A stretch of 64,000 nt of DNA from Segetibacter sp. 3557_3 (GCF_004354985.1 NZ_SMSK01000005.1:124001-188000); one strand, 5' to 3'. Positions 48,517-58,046 are shown, counted from the stretch's first letter. Notes: generated by a model not told the origin, from the letters alone. Made by a program: numbers and translations.

Positions 48517-50901
48517 ATGAAGCGATTTTTGACAACCCTTATGGCGTGCTTTGTAGTGCTTTCTGTTTCGTCGCAATACAACATTAAAGGGGTGGTACTT
48601 GACAAAGGAAACAACCGCCCGCTTGAAGGTGTAACCCTTACCCTCCAAAGCCGGGGACTTACCGCGCAGACACTTTCAGCAAAAGATGGCTCTTTTAACT
48701 TTAAGGGGATAACAAGAAAAGGTACTTATACCATCAGCACGGGTTTCATCGGGATGGAAACCAAAACGCTTGAGGTTGAGGTTATTGAAACTGCCGCTGC
48801 CCTTACGCTGGAGCTACAGGCACAGCCTTATTTTCTTGAGCCACTTGAAATCCGTTCGACCCGGGCTTCTGAAAGGGCACCATTTACCAAAACCAACATT
48901 GGTAAACGAACCATTGAACAAACAAATCTCGGCCAGGACCTGCCGTTCCTGCTTAATCAAACGCCCTCGGTGGTGGTAAATTCTGATGCGGGCAACGGTT
49001 TCGGGTATACGGGGATTCGCATCCGCGGAAGCGACGGCACCCGGGTAAACGTTACCATGAACGGAATACCTTATAATGATGCGGAAAGCCAGGGCAGCTA
49101 TTTTGTAGACCTGCCGGATATTGCATCATCGCTCAACAGCATACAGATACAAAGAGGGGTCGGAACATCTTCCAATGGGGCAGGTGCATTTGGCGGAACA
49201 ATTAACCTGAGCACCAATGAATTCAACGAAAAAGCGTATGGTTCTATAAGCAACACCTTTGGCTCGTTCAACACCTGGAAGCATACCTTACGGGCCGGAA
49301 CCGGATTAATAGATGAACATTTTACCGTTGATGCCCGGCTAAGCAAAATATCTAGTGATGGTTTTATAGACCGCGCCGCCACCGACCTCAGGTCATTGTA
49401 CTTATCTACTGCTTACTTTAATAAAAAATCGTCGGTTCGATTTAACCTGATTACCGGCACCGAAAAAACTTACCAGGCCTGGAATGGTATACCGGAAAGC
49501 ATGTTGCATACCAACCGTACCTATAATTCAGCAGGCACCGAAAAACCGGGTGAGCCTTATGAAAACGAAACCGACAACTACCAGCAGGATCACTACCAGT
49601 TGTTTTTCAACCACCAGTTCGATGAACGGATTTCATTTAACACTGCGGTGTTCCTTACTAAAGGAAGTGGATATTATGAACAGTTTAAGGCAGGTGCAAA
49701 ATTTTCAGGTTACGGTCTTACTAACCCGATCGTAGGCGGAACGACTTTAGATCGCACCGACCTGGTAAGACAGTTGTGGCTCGACAACGACTACTATGGC
49801 CAGATTGCTGCACTCAGGTATAAGAAAGACAAAAACGAGATTAATATCGGCGGCGGGTGGAACGTTTATGATGGCCGTCATTTTGGTACAGTTATCTGGG
49901 CCGGTACCAGTATACCAAAAGACTATGAATGGTATAGACTACCTGCTAGGAAGAGCGATGAGAATATCTATGCCAAGTGGCAGCACAATGTCGACGCCAG
50001 GTGGCAGCTTTTTGCGGACCTGCAATACCGCCACGTTAATTACAAAATTGATGGCTTTCGCGACAACCGCGACGCAAGGATAAACCGCAACTTTAATTTT
50101 GTAAACCCGAAAGCCGGTGTATCGTATACTTCCGGCGGAATGCAGGCTTACTTCAGCTATGCTGTCGGCAACAAGGAGCCAAATCGTAATGATTACGAAG
50201 CAGGTATATCTGAACAACCAAAACACGAGACCTTACACGACTTTGAACTTGGTATAGATAAAAAGACCACAATCTACAGCTGGGGGGCAACTGCCTACTA
50301 TATGCACTACAAAAATCAACTGATTCTTACTGGCAAGATCAACGACGTAGGGGCATACACAAGAACAAATACACCGGCGAGCTACCGGCTTGGCATTGAG
50401 CTCCAGGGTGGGGCCACCTTTGCTCAATGGATTAATGCAACGGGAAATCTTGCCTTCAGCAGGAATAAAATCAGCAACTCCAATGAATTTGTCGACGACT
50501 ATGATAATGGCGGCCAAAAGCTGATCGTGCATGGAAACAAGGACATCTCCTTTTCACCCTCCGTGGTTGGTGCACTGTCCCTTAACCTCTTGCCGGTAAA
50601 AAATCTTGAAATCAACCTGCCGGCCAAATACGTAAGCAGGCAGTATCTTGACAATACCCAGGATATCGCAAGAAGTCTAAACTTTTACTATGTGCAGGAT
50701 CTTCGGGTGGCATACACCTTGAAAAACAAGCTATCGAAACAGTGGAGTTTAGCAGCCCAGGTTAACAACGTGTTCAACAAGATGTATGAACCAAACGGAT
50801 ATACTTTTAGCTATATCTCCGGGGGCGCTCTCTCAACAGAAAATTATTATTTTCCTATGGCAGGAACGAACTTCCTCCTTGCACTTAATGTTACTTTCTA
50901 A
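48517..50901 (+). CDS. TonB-dependent receptor, probable thiamine (or precursor) importer
   Basis: A 794-aa outer-membrane protein: signal peptide (to about residue 19), a carboxypeptidase-regulatory-like domain (about 22-110, NIKGVVLDKGNNRPLEGVTLTLQ), a plug (about 130-230, with TNLGQDLPFLLNQTPSVVV and GYTGIRIRGSDGTRVNVTMNGIP), and a beta-barrel ending in aromatic FLLALNVTF. It has no SusD partner. A TPP riboswitch directly upstream ties it to thiamine supply. Vitamin-regulated TonB receptors of this kind are known from comparative genomics in Bacteroidota. The substrate is inferred from regulation only. No inner-membrane thiamine transporter is adjacent. Confidence 0.92.
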   Translation: MKRFLTTLMACFVVLSVSSQYNIKGVVLDKGNNRPLEGVTLTLQSRGLTAQTLSAKDGSFNFKGITRKGTYTISTGFIGMETKTLEVEVIETAAALTLELQAQPYFLEPLEIRSTRASERAPFTKTNIGKRTIEQTNLGQDLPFLLNQTPSVVVNSDAGNGFGYTGIRIRGSDGTRVNVTMNGIPYNDAESQGSYFVDLPDIASSLNSIQIQRGVGTSSNGAGAFGGTINLSTNEFNEKAYGSISNTFGSFNTWKHTLRAGTGLIDEHFTVDARLSKISSDGFIDRAATDLRSLYLSTAYFNKKSSVRFNLITGTEKTYQAWNGIPESMLHTNRTYNSAGTEKPGEPYENETDNYQQDHYQLFFNHQFDERISFNTAVFLTKGSGYYEQFKAGAKFSGYGLTNPIVGGTTLDRTDLVRQLWLDNDYYGQIAALRYKKDKNEINIGGGWNVYDGRHFGTVIWAGTSIPKDYEWYRLPARKSDENIYAKWQHNVDARWQLFADLQYRHVNYKIDGFRDNRDARINRNFNFVNPKAGVSYTSGGMQAYFSYAVGNKEPNRNDYEAGISEQPKHETLHDFELGIDKKTTIYSWGATAYYMHYKNQLILTGKINDVGAYTRTNTPASYRLGIELQGGATFAQWINATGNLAFSRNKISNSNEFVDDYDNGGQKLIVHGNKDISFSPSVVGALSLNLLPVKNLEINLPAKYVSRQYLDNTQDIARSLNFYYVQDLRVAYTLKNKLSKQWSLAAQVNNVFNKMYEPNGYTFSYISGGALSTENYYFPMAGTNFLLALNVTF

Positions 50902-51076
50902 TAAGATTTTGAAGGAACAAGGGCCCTTAAGCACATGCAGGCAATTAAGGATAACCTTCAGTCCTGAATGGTTCAACCGCCCACGGGTTAACTAACAACA
51001 AAGGGTATAAACCAGCAAGTAAGACATATAGCTTTTAAGATAGCAGTATAGCTATTGCAAACTGATGAAAAACCAA

Positions 51077-51106
51077 ACGCCAGGTTAGCCCTTCGCAACC
51101 TGGCGT
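51077..51106 (-). terminator. Terminator of the CvfB-like gene
   Basis: ACGCCAGGTT (51077-51086) and AACCTGGCGT (51097-51106) form a perfect 10-bp stem. On the minus strand TTTGGTTTTTC follows. Confidence 0.8.
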
Positions 51107-51143
51107 AATTCGTTATAGAAACGGACTTTTGGTAAACCTGCCA

Positions 51144-51983
51144 TTAGTCGTCGATGAGTTTTATGCCGGTTTGCGCAAAAATGATTTTTCGATCTTTATA
51201 AAGTTTTCCGGTGGTCATTTTAAAGGTCTTTTTACTCATACCGAAAAACGAATAGATGTCAGCAGGATCAGACTTGTCGTTATAAGGAAGGTAGCCATTG
51301 CTCTCGCGTAACAATCGAAGTACCTTATCTGTTTCGCCCTCAACACGCTCATATCCTGGTTTGCCAACAACCACATCTATGGTATTTTCGGGACCAATCT
51401 TTTTAATGTAGCCACTAAAGCGGTCCCCAAGCTGGATATCACGATAAATTTCATTGAAGTGAAGCACACCCGTATGCTGGTTGTTGATGATGACGACATA
51501 GCCAATTTCCGACTTACGGTAGACCAGCAAGTCTACCTCATCCATCTCCTTAACGGTTAACACCTCGTTGCTCAACAGGGTTTCTATTTTCTCTGTCGCA
51601 GCAACCCGGCCGGTTTTTTCGTCTATATATAACTTAACGATGTAGTCACCACCGGTCCGCATTCCCGATAACTGTTTCGACTTGGGAACAAAGATGTCTT
51701 TCATAAGCCCCCAGTCGAGGAATGCTCCCTGTTTCGTTACCGAAACCGCCCGAAGCATCGCGATGTCACCCACCCTTGCTTTTGCTTTCTGGGTTGTTGC
51801 AATAAGCCGGTCCTCGCCATCATGGTAAACAAATACATTGATCTCGTCGCCAATTTTTGCGCCTGCAGGAGCGAACCTTTTTGGAAGTAGTATCCCTTCG
51901 TTGCCATCATCGAGAAAAAGACCGAAATCAACGGTTCGTAAAACCTTCAGGTTATTATAATCACCCACGTTAACCATGTGCAT
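51144..51983 (-). CDS. CvfB-like S1 RNA-binding protein
   Basis: A 279-aa cytoplasmic protein with several S1-type OB folds in sequence: VGDYNNLKVLRTVDFGLFLDDGNEGILLPKR (1-35), VGDIAMLRAVSVTKQGAFLDWGLMKDIFVPKS (about 70-103), and MDEVDLLVYRKSEIGYVVIINNQHTGVLHFNEI (about 147-180). The C-terminal 70 residues form a winged-helix-like tail (SDPADIYSFFGMSKKTFKMTTGKLYKDRKI). This is the layout of CvfB/YitL, which binds RNA and affects virulence-gene expression in Staphylococcus; the role in Bacteroidota is not established. The start could be either Met1 or Met3. Confidence 0.88.
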   Translation of the reverse strand: MHMVNVGDYNNLKVLRTVDFGLFLDDGNEGILLPKRFAPAGAKIGDEINVFVYHDGEDRLIATTQKAKARVGDIAMLRAVSVTKQGAFLDWGLMKDIFVPKSKQLSGMRTGGDYIVKLYIDEKTGRVAATEKIETLLSNEVLTVKEMDEVDLLVYRKSEIGYVVIINNQHTGVLHFNEIYRDIQLGDRFSGYIKKIGPENTIDVVVGKPGYERVEGETDKVLRLLRESNGYLPYNDKSDPADIYSFFGMSKKTFKMTTGKLYKDRKIIFAQTGIKLIDD

Positions 51984-52164
51984 TGTTATTTATGTAAAAG
52001 CAAAATCTTTGTTTCAAGGCTGTGGAATTGCCAGCCAACTATGAACCCTAAAATATCCTGCCGGGTAAATGATACCCTCGCCGTTGAAAGTGCTTCACCG
52101 TTTTTCGGTAACGGTGATATGGTTTGGGAAAGATGCCGGCTGTACCGCCGTTGAACGCAGCGTC

Positions 52165-52193
52165 GCCCGTCCGAATGGCGCAGCCGGGCGGGC
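52165..52193. repeat. REP-like GC-rich palindrome (family B), copy 2
   Basis: GCCCGTCCGAATGGC, then GCA, then GCCGGGCGGGC: the same palindrome as 24647-24676 in the opposite orientation, with outer arms complementary except one base. It lies in the gap between the CvfB-like and DUF486 genes. Confidence 0.65.
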
Positions 52194-52247
52194 AAGCAAA
52201 GTAGCCAGGCCAACTACTGCCGGTTACAAATAAAGTGTCAGAGCAAT

Positions 52248-52619
52248 TCACTTCTTAAATATAAAGTAAACTGCTGCGATGAGCAGGCAAAATCCGATGA
52301 GATGATTTAATCTCAAACTTTCATTCTTGAAAAAAATAAGGGCAAATGTGGTAAATACAACCAGCGTTATTACTTCCTGTATAACCTTTAGTTGCCACAA
52401 ATTAAAGGGACCACCATTCTCTGAAAAGCCGATTTTATTTGCGGGAACCTGGAAGATGTACTCAAATAATGCAATCCCCCAACTAATAAGAATAATACTG
52501 GCCAGGCCAAGCTTTCCAAACCAGGGCAAGTCTTTCATTCGTAAATGACCGTACCAGGCAAGTGTCATGAATACATTTGAGATTACCAGCAGACCGACGG
52601 TAATAATTGATTTACTCAT
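52248..52619 (-). CDS. DUF486 / DMT-superfamily small membrane protein
   Basis: A 123-aa protein with four predicted membrane helices (about 5-22, 36-55, 73-92 and 100-120). LISNVFMTLAWYGHLR and KVIQEVITLVVFTTFALIFFKNE match the DUF486 family of small multidrug-resistance-like proteins. Its start codon overlaps the last codons of nhaA (shared ATGAGTAA), so translation is probably coupled. The transported substrate, if any, is unknown. Confidence 0.88.
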   Translation of the reverse strand: MSKSIITVGLLVISNVFMTLAWYGHLRMKDLPWFGKLGLASIILISWGIALFEYIFQVPANKIGFSENGGPFNLWQLKVIQEVITLVVFTTFALIFFKNESLRLNHLIGFCLLIAAVYFIFKK

Positions 52620-53781
52620 ACTTTCTCTTTAGCGATCTTAAGATAAGCACGCCAACAACTGCTGCGATTGTTGAAGCAACCAATATGCTAAGTTTTGCCG
52701 ACGAGATGATTTCAGGATCGGAGAAAGCAAGATTTGTGATGAAGATGCTCATCGTAAAACCAATACCCGCAAGTATACCCGCGCCGATCATATGAACTTT
52801 GTTGATTTCAGGTGAGATGCTGGCTAATTTTGTCTTTAGGGCGATAACAGAAAAGAATATAACACCCACAACTTTGCCAATCAGCAGGCCCGCCAGAATA
52901 CCCAGACTACTTCGGGATTGCAGCGAACGGAGGACATCTCCGGGAATTAAGATGGCTGTATTTGCAAGCGCAAAAAGCGGCAGGATTACAAATGCGACAG
53001 GAGCATGCAGCCAGTTTTGCAACTTATAGGAAGGATTGTCTTCATCGTTTTTTGTAAACGGCACTGCAAAAGCCAGCAGGATACCGGCAATAGTGGCATG
53101 TATACCTGACTGCAACATCAGGTACCAAAGAACAACACCGGGTACCAGGTACCACTTTAGCGCCGATACACCCATACGGTTTAGCACGAGGAGAAATGCA
53201 AAAACCACCAGCGCCAACCCAAAGTAAAGCAATGAAAATCCCTGGGTGTAAAATATGCCAATGATCAGTATTGCACCGATATCATCGATGATCGCAAGCG
53301 CCGTTAAAAAAACCTTCAGCGAAGCCGGAACCCGTTTACCGGCAAGGGAAAGCATTCCTAATGCAAAAGCGATATCAGTGGCCATTGGAATTCCGAAACC
53401 CGACTGGGTGGGCAACTTGTAATTCAGGGCAAAATAGATCACTGCCGGGATCAACATGCCGCCTATTGCTGCAAATATGGGGAGAAGCGCCTTTTTTAAA
53501 TTTGAAAATTCTCCAACATAAATCTCGCGTTCTATCTCCAGCCCCACCAACAAAAAGAATATCGACATCAACCCGTCGTTTATCCAGTGCTCGACCGTTG
53601 ACGGCAGTTGTAAAAACCATGGAGAAGGTGCATCACTGTGCCAAAAATGAATATAATTTTCGCCGATGCTGCTATTTGCGACGATGATCGTGACGATGGT
53701 GCAAAAGATTAAAACAAATCCTCCCGCCATTTCACTGCGAAAAAAACGCTTAAATACTCCCTGGCTGATTGATGACTCCAT
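52612..53781 (-). CDS. nhaA: Na+/H+ antiporter NhaA
   Basis: The start is chosen at 53781 (MESSISQGVFKRFFRSEMAGG), which gives 389 aa, the usual NhaA length; the frame is open 45 codons further upstream but without family similarity. The family motifs are present: IPMATDIAFALGMLSL (Asp of the sodium site region), ALAIIDDIGAILI (the Asp pair equivalent to the catalytic Asp163-Asp164), and a C-terminal AGILAGIGFTMSIFITNLAF. It exchanges sodium for protons at the inner membrane for pH and salt homeostasis. It leads a two-gene operon with DUF486. Confidence 0.95.
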   Translation of the reverse strand: MESSISQGVFKRFFRSEMAGGFVLIFCTIVTIIVANSSIGENYIHFWHSDAPSPWFLQLPSTVEHWINDGLMSIFFLLVGLEIEREIYVGEFSNLKKALLPIFAAIGGMLIPAVIYFALNYKLPTQSGFGIPMATDIAFALGMLSLAGKRVPASLKVFLTALAIIDDIGAILIIGIFYTQGFSLLYFGLALVVFAFLLVLNRMGVSALKWYLVPGVVLWYLMLQSGIHATIAGILLAFAVPFTKNDEDNPSYKLQNWLHAPVAFVILPLFALANTAILIPGDVLRSLQSRSSLGILAGLLIGKVVGVIFFSVIALKTKLASISPEINKVHMIGAGILAGIGFTMSIFITNLAFSDPEIISSAKLSILVASTIAAVVGVLILRSLKRKYE

Positions 53782-53898
53782 ACGATGATTATTTCCGGGA
53801 AGAGAACGACAAAACGCTTCCCCCAATGTATATTGATCTTGTTTGGTATCTACCAGATTGACGGTTGCATCACCGGATATTACACCTATTTTCACAGC

Positions 53899-54261
53899 GT
53901 GAAAGTCTTCCTGCAAATAACATTCATTATGCTCCTCGCCAATTTCGGCGGAGGAGTTAATAAATGTTATGGATCAGGTCACCAGAAAATATCGGCCTCG
54001 CCAACTGGATTTCTTCCATTTTGCCGCGAAGGTCGGGTATTCCCGGAAAAAGACCTTTATCATTCGGCAATAGATATTGTATCAGCAGTATTCCGGGTGC
54101 CCTCATTCCCGCCCGTTGAAAAAAAGCACCCTCCAGCTGATAACAGCCGGCTAAGCACGTCTACACTTGTTTGCTGTGGCACTTCCCCGTCCGGCCATCA
54201 GAATCATCACCATCAATCGGGCACTTTCGCCATCCTGTTTCCATTTCACTATTATTGGTAG
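53899..54261 (+). CDS. Possible small exported hypothetical protein
   Basis: A GTG at 53899 opens a 121-aa frame starting VKVFLQITFIMLLANFGGG, which could be a signal peptide; the frame is open further upstream to 53785 but that part is not protein-like. The C-terminal half is rich in Ser, Pro and His (HQNHHHQSG) and ends FPFHYYW. I do not recognise the family. It occupies an otherwise empty 650-base divergent gap between nhaA and the YitT-like gene. The coding call is weak. Confidence 0.35.
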   Translation: MKVFLQITFIMLLANFGGGVNKCYGSGHQKISASPTGFLPFCREGRVFPEKDLYHSAIDIVSAVFRVPSFPPVEKKHPPADNSRLSTSTLVCCGTSPSGHQNHHHQSGTFAILFPFHYYW

Positions 54262-54431
54262 CAAAACCCTAAATCATCAACTTTTGTAAGCGGCAGCTCA
54301 ACAAACACGAATTGTCCGCAGGTCACCCCCATTAATCAATAACCTTCTTTTCTATTCAGCGGCCATTGGCCTGCCTACAGGTTTTTTGATAGCAACGCTG
54401 ATTAGGCTCGAAATCAAATAATCTGCAATGA

Positions 54432-55400
54432 ATGCGTCCCATATTTAAAAGAATAATCATCAGTACCATTTTGCGCGATCAGGTATCGGGCAATGCGGAT
54501 GTATCGTCGTACCAGCTTTCGAAAGCATTCATGCAATTCAAAACGCTAACGATCCGCATGATCAAGGACGTTATGCAATTGCTCCTTGGGATCAGTTTTG
54601 CCACACTGGGTTTACGGGGATTCCTCATGCCAAATGAAGTTATCGATGGTGGTGCAACGGGAATGGCGTTGCTCGCCAGGGAAATAACAGGTACCAAGCT
54701 TGCCGTTTGGCTGGTATTGATTAATCTTCCCTTTGTGTTCCTCGGTTCTCAAATTATCGGGAGGGAGTTCGCCATAAAAACGGTGTTGGCAATTATCGGC
54801 CTTGCATTGTGCGTCACCTTTATCGAGGTCCCGCGTATCACCGAGGACAAACTGCTGGTCGGCGTTTTTGGCGGCATATGTCTGGGTGCCGGCATTGGGC
54901 TTGCCATTCGGGGCGGAGCGGTAATTGATGGCACCGAGGTGCTTGCGATTTACCTGAGCCGCAAACTTGGTACTACTATCGGCGACATCATTATCCTCAT
55001 CAACCTCCTGGTCTTTAGCGCAGCTGCTTACCTCTTGTCGGTAGAAACTGCGCTGTACTCTATGATAACATACCTATCGGCTGCAAAAACGATGGACTTT
55101 GTAATCGAGGGAATCGAAGAGTATATCGGCGTAAATATCATTTCGCTAAAGCATGTCGAAATCAGGAACATGATCATCAACAAAATGGGCAGAGGGGTTA
55201 CCGTTTATCCGGGAACTCATGGCTATGGAAGAAGTGGAAACATCAAAGACACCAATGTTCTGTACACGGTAATTACAAGACTGGAACTTAGTAAATTAAA
55301 CGCCGAGATCGAACGTATAGACAAGGACGCATTTGTAGTGATGACAAGTATCAAAGACACCAAAGGCGGCATGATTAAGAAGCGGCGGTTGAAGCATTAA
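54432..55400 (+). CDS. YitT-family membrane protein (DUF161 + DUF2179)
   Basis: A 322-aa protein with five to six membrane helices (about 48-235) including LRGFLMPNEVIDGGATGMALLAREI and LAIRGGAVIDGTEVLAIYLSRKLG, the two half-repeats of the YitT/DUF161 fold. A cytoplasmic DUF2179 domain follows (about 240-315, GRGVTVYPGTHGYGRSGNIKDTNVLYTVITRLE). About 40 residues precede the first helix; similar extensions occur in Bacteroidota relatives, so I keep the first ATG although Met34 and Met43 are possible. The transported molecule is not known. It ends at a bidirectional terminator shared with the SET gene. Confidence 0.88.
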   Translation: MRPIFKRIIISTILRDQVSGNADVSSYQLSKAFMQFKTLTIRMIKDVMQLLLGISFATLGLRGFLMPNEVIDGGATGMALLAREITGTKLAVWLVLINLPFVFLGSQIIGREFAIKTVLAIIGLALCVTFIEVPRITEDKLLVGVFGGICLGAGIGLAIRGGAVIDGTEVLAIYLSRKLGTTIGDIIILINLLVFSAAAYLLSVETALYSMITYLSAAKTMDFVIEGIEEYIGVNIISLKHVEIRNMIINKMGRGVTVYPGTHGYGRSGNIKDTNVLYTVITRLELSKLNAEIERIDKDAFVVMTSIKDTKGGMIKKRRLKH

Positions 55401-55410
55401 GCCATAAAGT

Positions 55411-55437
55411 AACAACCCCGGTCTTGCCGGGGTTGTT
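55411..55437. terminator. Bidirectional terminator between convergent genes
   Basis: AACAACCCCGG (55411-55421) and CCGGGGTTGTT (55427-55437) form a perfect 11-bp stem with a 5-base loop. It sits between the convergent YitT-like and SET-domain genes. Confidence 0.85.
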
Positions 55438-55439
55438 AA

Positions 55440-55823
55440 CTATTTCGCATCAAACCACACCGGTGTGGTATCATTTGGAACCGCGTTGTAATTCAGGTAA
55501 AGCTCTTCCCCTTTTGATACTTTGCGAACAGTACGTACGGTAATAAGCTCAGCTTCAAAGTCCATTTCATATTCGCAGTTGGCATCGTACGAATGATTAT
55601 ACATCGACACATAACCCAGTGCCATACAAATCTTTTTACGGGTTTTGCCCCATTCGAAAACATAATGGTACAACTTAGTCTGCTCAATAAAAGTTCTGTC
55701 TTTTGCTGATAATACAATTACAGGAGAGATTTCGATGTTCGTGCCAGCGGGTATTGTTTTGGTGGTAAAAACCCCACGGCCCCTGCTTTCGGATGGCGCT
55801 ACAGTTAAATAAGGTTGCAACAT
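55440..55823 (-). CDS. SET-domain protein (putative lysine methyltransferase)
   Basis: A 127-aa protein made almost entirely of a SET domain. SRGRGVFTTKTIPAGTNIEIS is the N-terminal strand pair, YVSMYNHSYDANCEYEMD contains the NHS(x)nNC motif that lines the S-adenosylmethionine pocket, and VSKGEELYLNYN is the C-terminal knot with the catalytic Tyr. SET domains are a eukaryotic hallmark but are present in scattered bacteria. No pre-SET or post-SET cysteines are seen. The substrate is unknown; ribosomal or nucleoid proteins are possible. It stands alone, divergent from mgtE. Confidence 0.88.
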   Translation of the reverse strand: MLQPYLTVAPSESRGRGVFTTKTIPAGTNIEISPVIVLSAKDRTFIEQTKLYHYVFEWGKTRKKICMALGYVSMYNHSYDANCEYEMDFEAELITVRTVRKVSKGEELYLNYNAVPNDTTPVWFDAK

Positions 55824-55903
55824 AGTTTTTTGTTAGCGGTGAAGATAAAGAAAAGGAAAAAAGGCCTGCAAAATATTAACGGGGCAAAATACTAATTTGC
55901 AGC

Positions 55904-57292
55904 ATGTCTTTGGAAATAGAACAACACTCGATCAGCGAACAGTTTGAAGAACTGATCGCGCGTAATGACAGCCTCGCGATAAGAGAATTCCTCGACGATC
56001 AAAATATTGCCGACGTGTCGGAATTAATATATGAGTACCCAGACTTTGAGGCACAGATTATTGCAAACCTTTCCATCCACCGTGCTGCAAGCACTTTCAA
56101 AATCCTGGATTTCCCCACACAGAAGCGTATTGTAACCGAATTACCTTCTTTTAAAACGGCTGAACTGCTTAATGAACTCCAGGCCGACGACCGCACCGAC
56201 TTTCTGGAAGACTTACCCAAGGAGGTGCTTAGGGACCTTATCAAACTCCTGGAACCCGAAGAACGAATGATCACCCTTTCGCTGCTCGGGTATCCCGAAG
56301 GTAGCGTTGGCAGACTAATGACCCCTGACTATGTTTACGTTTATGAACACAACACCGTTCAGGAGGTATTTGGCATCATCAGGAAATATGCAAAAAACAG
56401 CGAGACCATCGATGTCATTTACGTGATCAACGAAAAAGGCGAATTGATCGACGATTTACGGATTAAGGAATTCATACTGGCAGCCCCCGATAAAAAGGTA
56501 AACGAGCTCATGGATGAACGGGTGATTGCATTGAATGTAAACGACGACCAGGAGCACGCCAACCAGGTTTTTAAAATGAACAACCGTGTAGCATTACCGG
56601 TGGTAGACGATAACAATGTACTGCTGGGTATCATCACCATTGACGATATCCTGTGGGTAGCCAGCGAAGAGTTTAGCGAAGACATGCAGAAGATGGGGGG
56701 TACCGAAGCGCTGGATGCACCCTATCTCGAAATGCCGATATTCCGGCTTTTTCGCAAACGCATTGGATGGATGATTGTATTGTTTCTTGGTGAAATGCTT
56801 ACGGCAACTGCCATGGGTTACTTCGAAGACGAGATCGCCAAAGCCGTCGTACTTGCCATGTTTATTCCATTAATCATATCAAGTGGTGGCAATAGTGGTT
56901 CGCAGGCCTCTACCCTTATTATTCAGGCAATGGCGGTTGGCGAAATTTCGCTCGAGGATTGGTGGCGGGTTTTACGTCGGGAAATTATAAGTGGACTTAT
57001 GCTCGGCAGCGTATTGGGCGTTGTTGGTTTTATAAGGGTAGCCGTTTGGCAGCAGTTTACCCATATTTACGGAGCGCATTGGATGGGTGTAGGCCTGACG
57101 GTAGGGGTTTCCCTGGTGGGCGTAGTACTGTGGGGTACTTTAAGTGGCTCAATGCTCCCCCTGTTACTCAAAAAGCTGGGCGCTGATCCCGCCGTATCTT
57201 CCGCACCCTTTGTTGCGACCCTTGTAGACGTGACGGGCCTCGTAATCTACTTTAGTGTCGCCTATATTTTCCTTGCCGGGCTCCTGCTCTAA
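55904..57292 (+). CDS. mgtE: Magnesium transporter MgtE
   Basis: A 462-aa protein with full MgtE layout: an N-terminal acidic helical domain (about 20-130, LLNELQADDRTDFLEDLP), a CBS pair (about 138-258, MTPDYVYVYEHNTVQEVF and VVDDNNVLLGIITIDDILWV), and five membrane helices from about 285. The pore signature is PLIISSGGNSGSQASTLIIQAMA. The cytosolic domains close the channel when magnesium is high. The downstream YdeI-like gene is on the same strand 60 bases away and may be co-transcribed. Confidence 0.95.
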   Translation: MSLEIEQHSISEQFEELIARNDSLAIREFLDDQNIADVSELIYEYPDFEAQIIANLSIHRAASTFKILDFPTQKRIVTELPSFKTAELLNELQADDRTDFLEDLPKEVLRDLIKLLEPEERMITLSLLGYPEGSVGRLMTPDYVYVYEHNTVQEVFGIIRKYAKNSETIDVIYVINEKGELIDDLRIKEFILAAPDKKVNELMDERVIALNVNDDQEHANQVFKMNNRVALPVVDDNNVLLGIITIDDILWVASEEFSEDMQKMGGTEALDAPYLEMPIFRLFRKRIGWMIVLFLGEMLTATAMGYFEDEIAKAVVLAMFIPLIISSGGNSGSQASTLIIQAMAVGEISLEDWWRVLRREIISGLMLGSVLGVVGFIRVAVWQQFTHIYGAHWMGVGLTVGVSLVGVVLWGTLSGSMLPLLLKKLGADPAVSSAPFVATLVDVTGLVIYFSVAYIFLAGLLL

Positions 57293-57352
57293 TGCAGTTG
57301 AAAGCAGACACGTGACCACGTGAGTTCCGACACTGAATAATAAACGATCCAC

Positions 57353-58009
57353 ATGCCAAATACAACTACACAGAAGCTCAAGATTAAACCCGGTATGGTG
57401 CTAAGGCTACTGCATGCACCCGACGACTTCGAGCGGAAGCTGCATGAACTGCCGGCAGGGGTAAAAACCAGCACCACTGCAACAAATTTCGACCAGGTGC
57501 ATTGGTTTGTCCGCGATAAAAGCCAGTTGCTTAAAGAGATTAACCAGGTAACGGGTATGTTAGCAGCAAACGTATTGGCATGGATATATTTTCCCAAGGG
57601 CAGCTCCGGCATTCAAACCGATTTAACAAAAGACACCGGCTGGGAGGTATTGCAAAAGAATACTGACCTGAAATTTTTGACGCTGATCTCCTTCGACGGA
57701 ACCTGGTCAGCCTTTGGTTTCAGGCTGAAAACAGCAGCTGACGAAGTCAAGGCTGCCGTCCCAAAAACCAGGGAAATCTTTAAATATGTTGATCCCTTGA
57801 ACAAAACGATTACTCTTCCTGAAACATTGGAACAGGCACTTGCAGCCGACGTTGCGGCCAAAAAGACCTTCGATGCGCTATCTTTTACAAATAAAAAGGA
57901 ATATGTAGAATGGATCGTTTCCGCTAAAAGAGCTGAAACTAAACTTGAGCGGGTGACAAGCAGCATCGAGCGGTTGCAGAAAGGATGGAAAAATCCTGCA
58001 AACAGGTAG
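57353..58009 (+). CDS. YdeI/OmpD-associated family protein with DUF3052-like N-terminus
   Basis: A 218-aa cytoplasmic protein. Residues 8-130 (KLKIKPGMVLRLLHAPDDFERKL, then QVHWFVRDKSQLLKEI, then LAWIYFPKGSSGIQTDLTKD) resemble DUF3052. Residues 150-215 (LPETLEQALAADVAAKKTFDAL, then TNKKEYVEWIVSAKRAETKLERV) are the C-terminal helical domain of YdeI/OmpD-associated proteins. The family is linked to bacteriocin or peptide protection in some annotations, but this is not well tested. No membrane segment is present. Confidence 0.78.
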   Translation: MPNTTTQKLKIKPGMVLRLLHAPDDFERKLHELPAGVKTSTTATNFDQVHWFVRDKSQLLKEINQVTGMLAANVLAWIYFPKGSSGIQTDLTKDTGWEVLQKNTDLKFLTLISFDGTWSAFGFRLKTAADEVKAAVPKTREIFKYVDPLNKTITLPETLEQALAADVAAKKTFDALSFTNKKEYVEWIVSAKRAETKLERVTSSIERLQKGWKNPANR

Positions 58010-58046
58010 CGAACGAACAACCTATAACAACGTAATACAGGACAGC

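Noticed and set aside
53782-53916. Upstream extension of NhaA by 45 codons
   Set aside because: The added residues have no NhaA similarity, and the ATG at 53781 gives the standard length.
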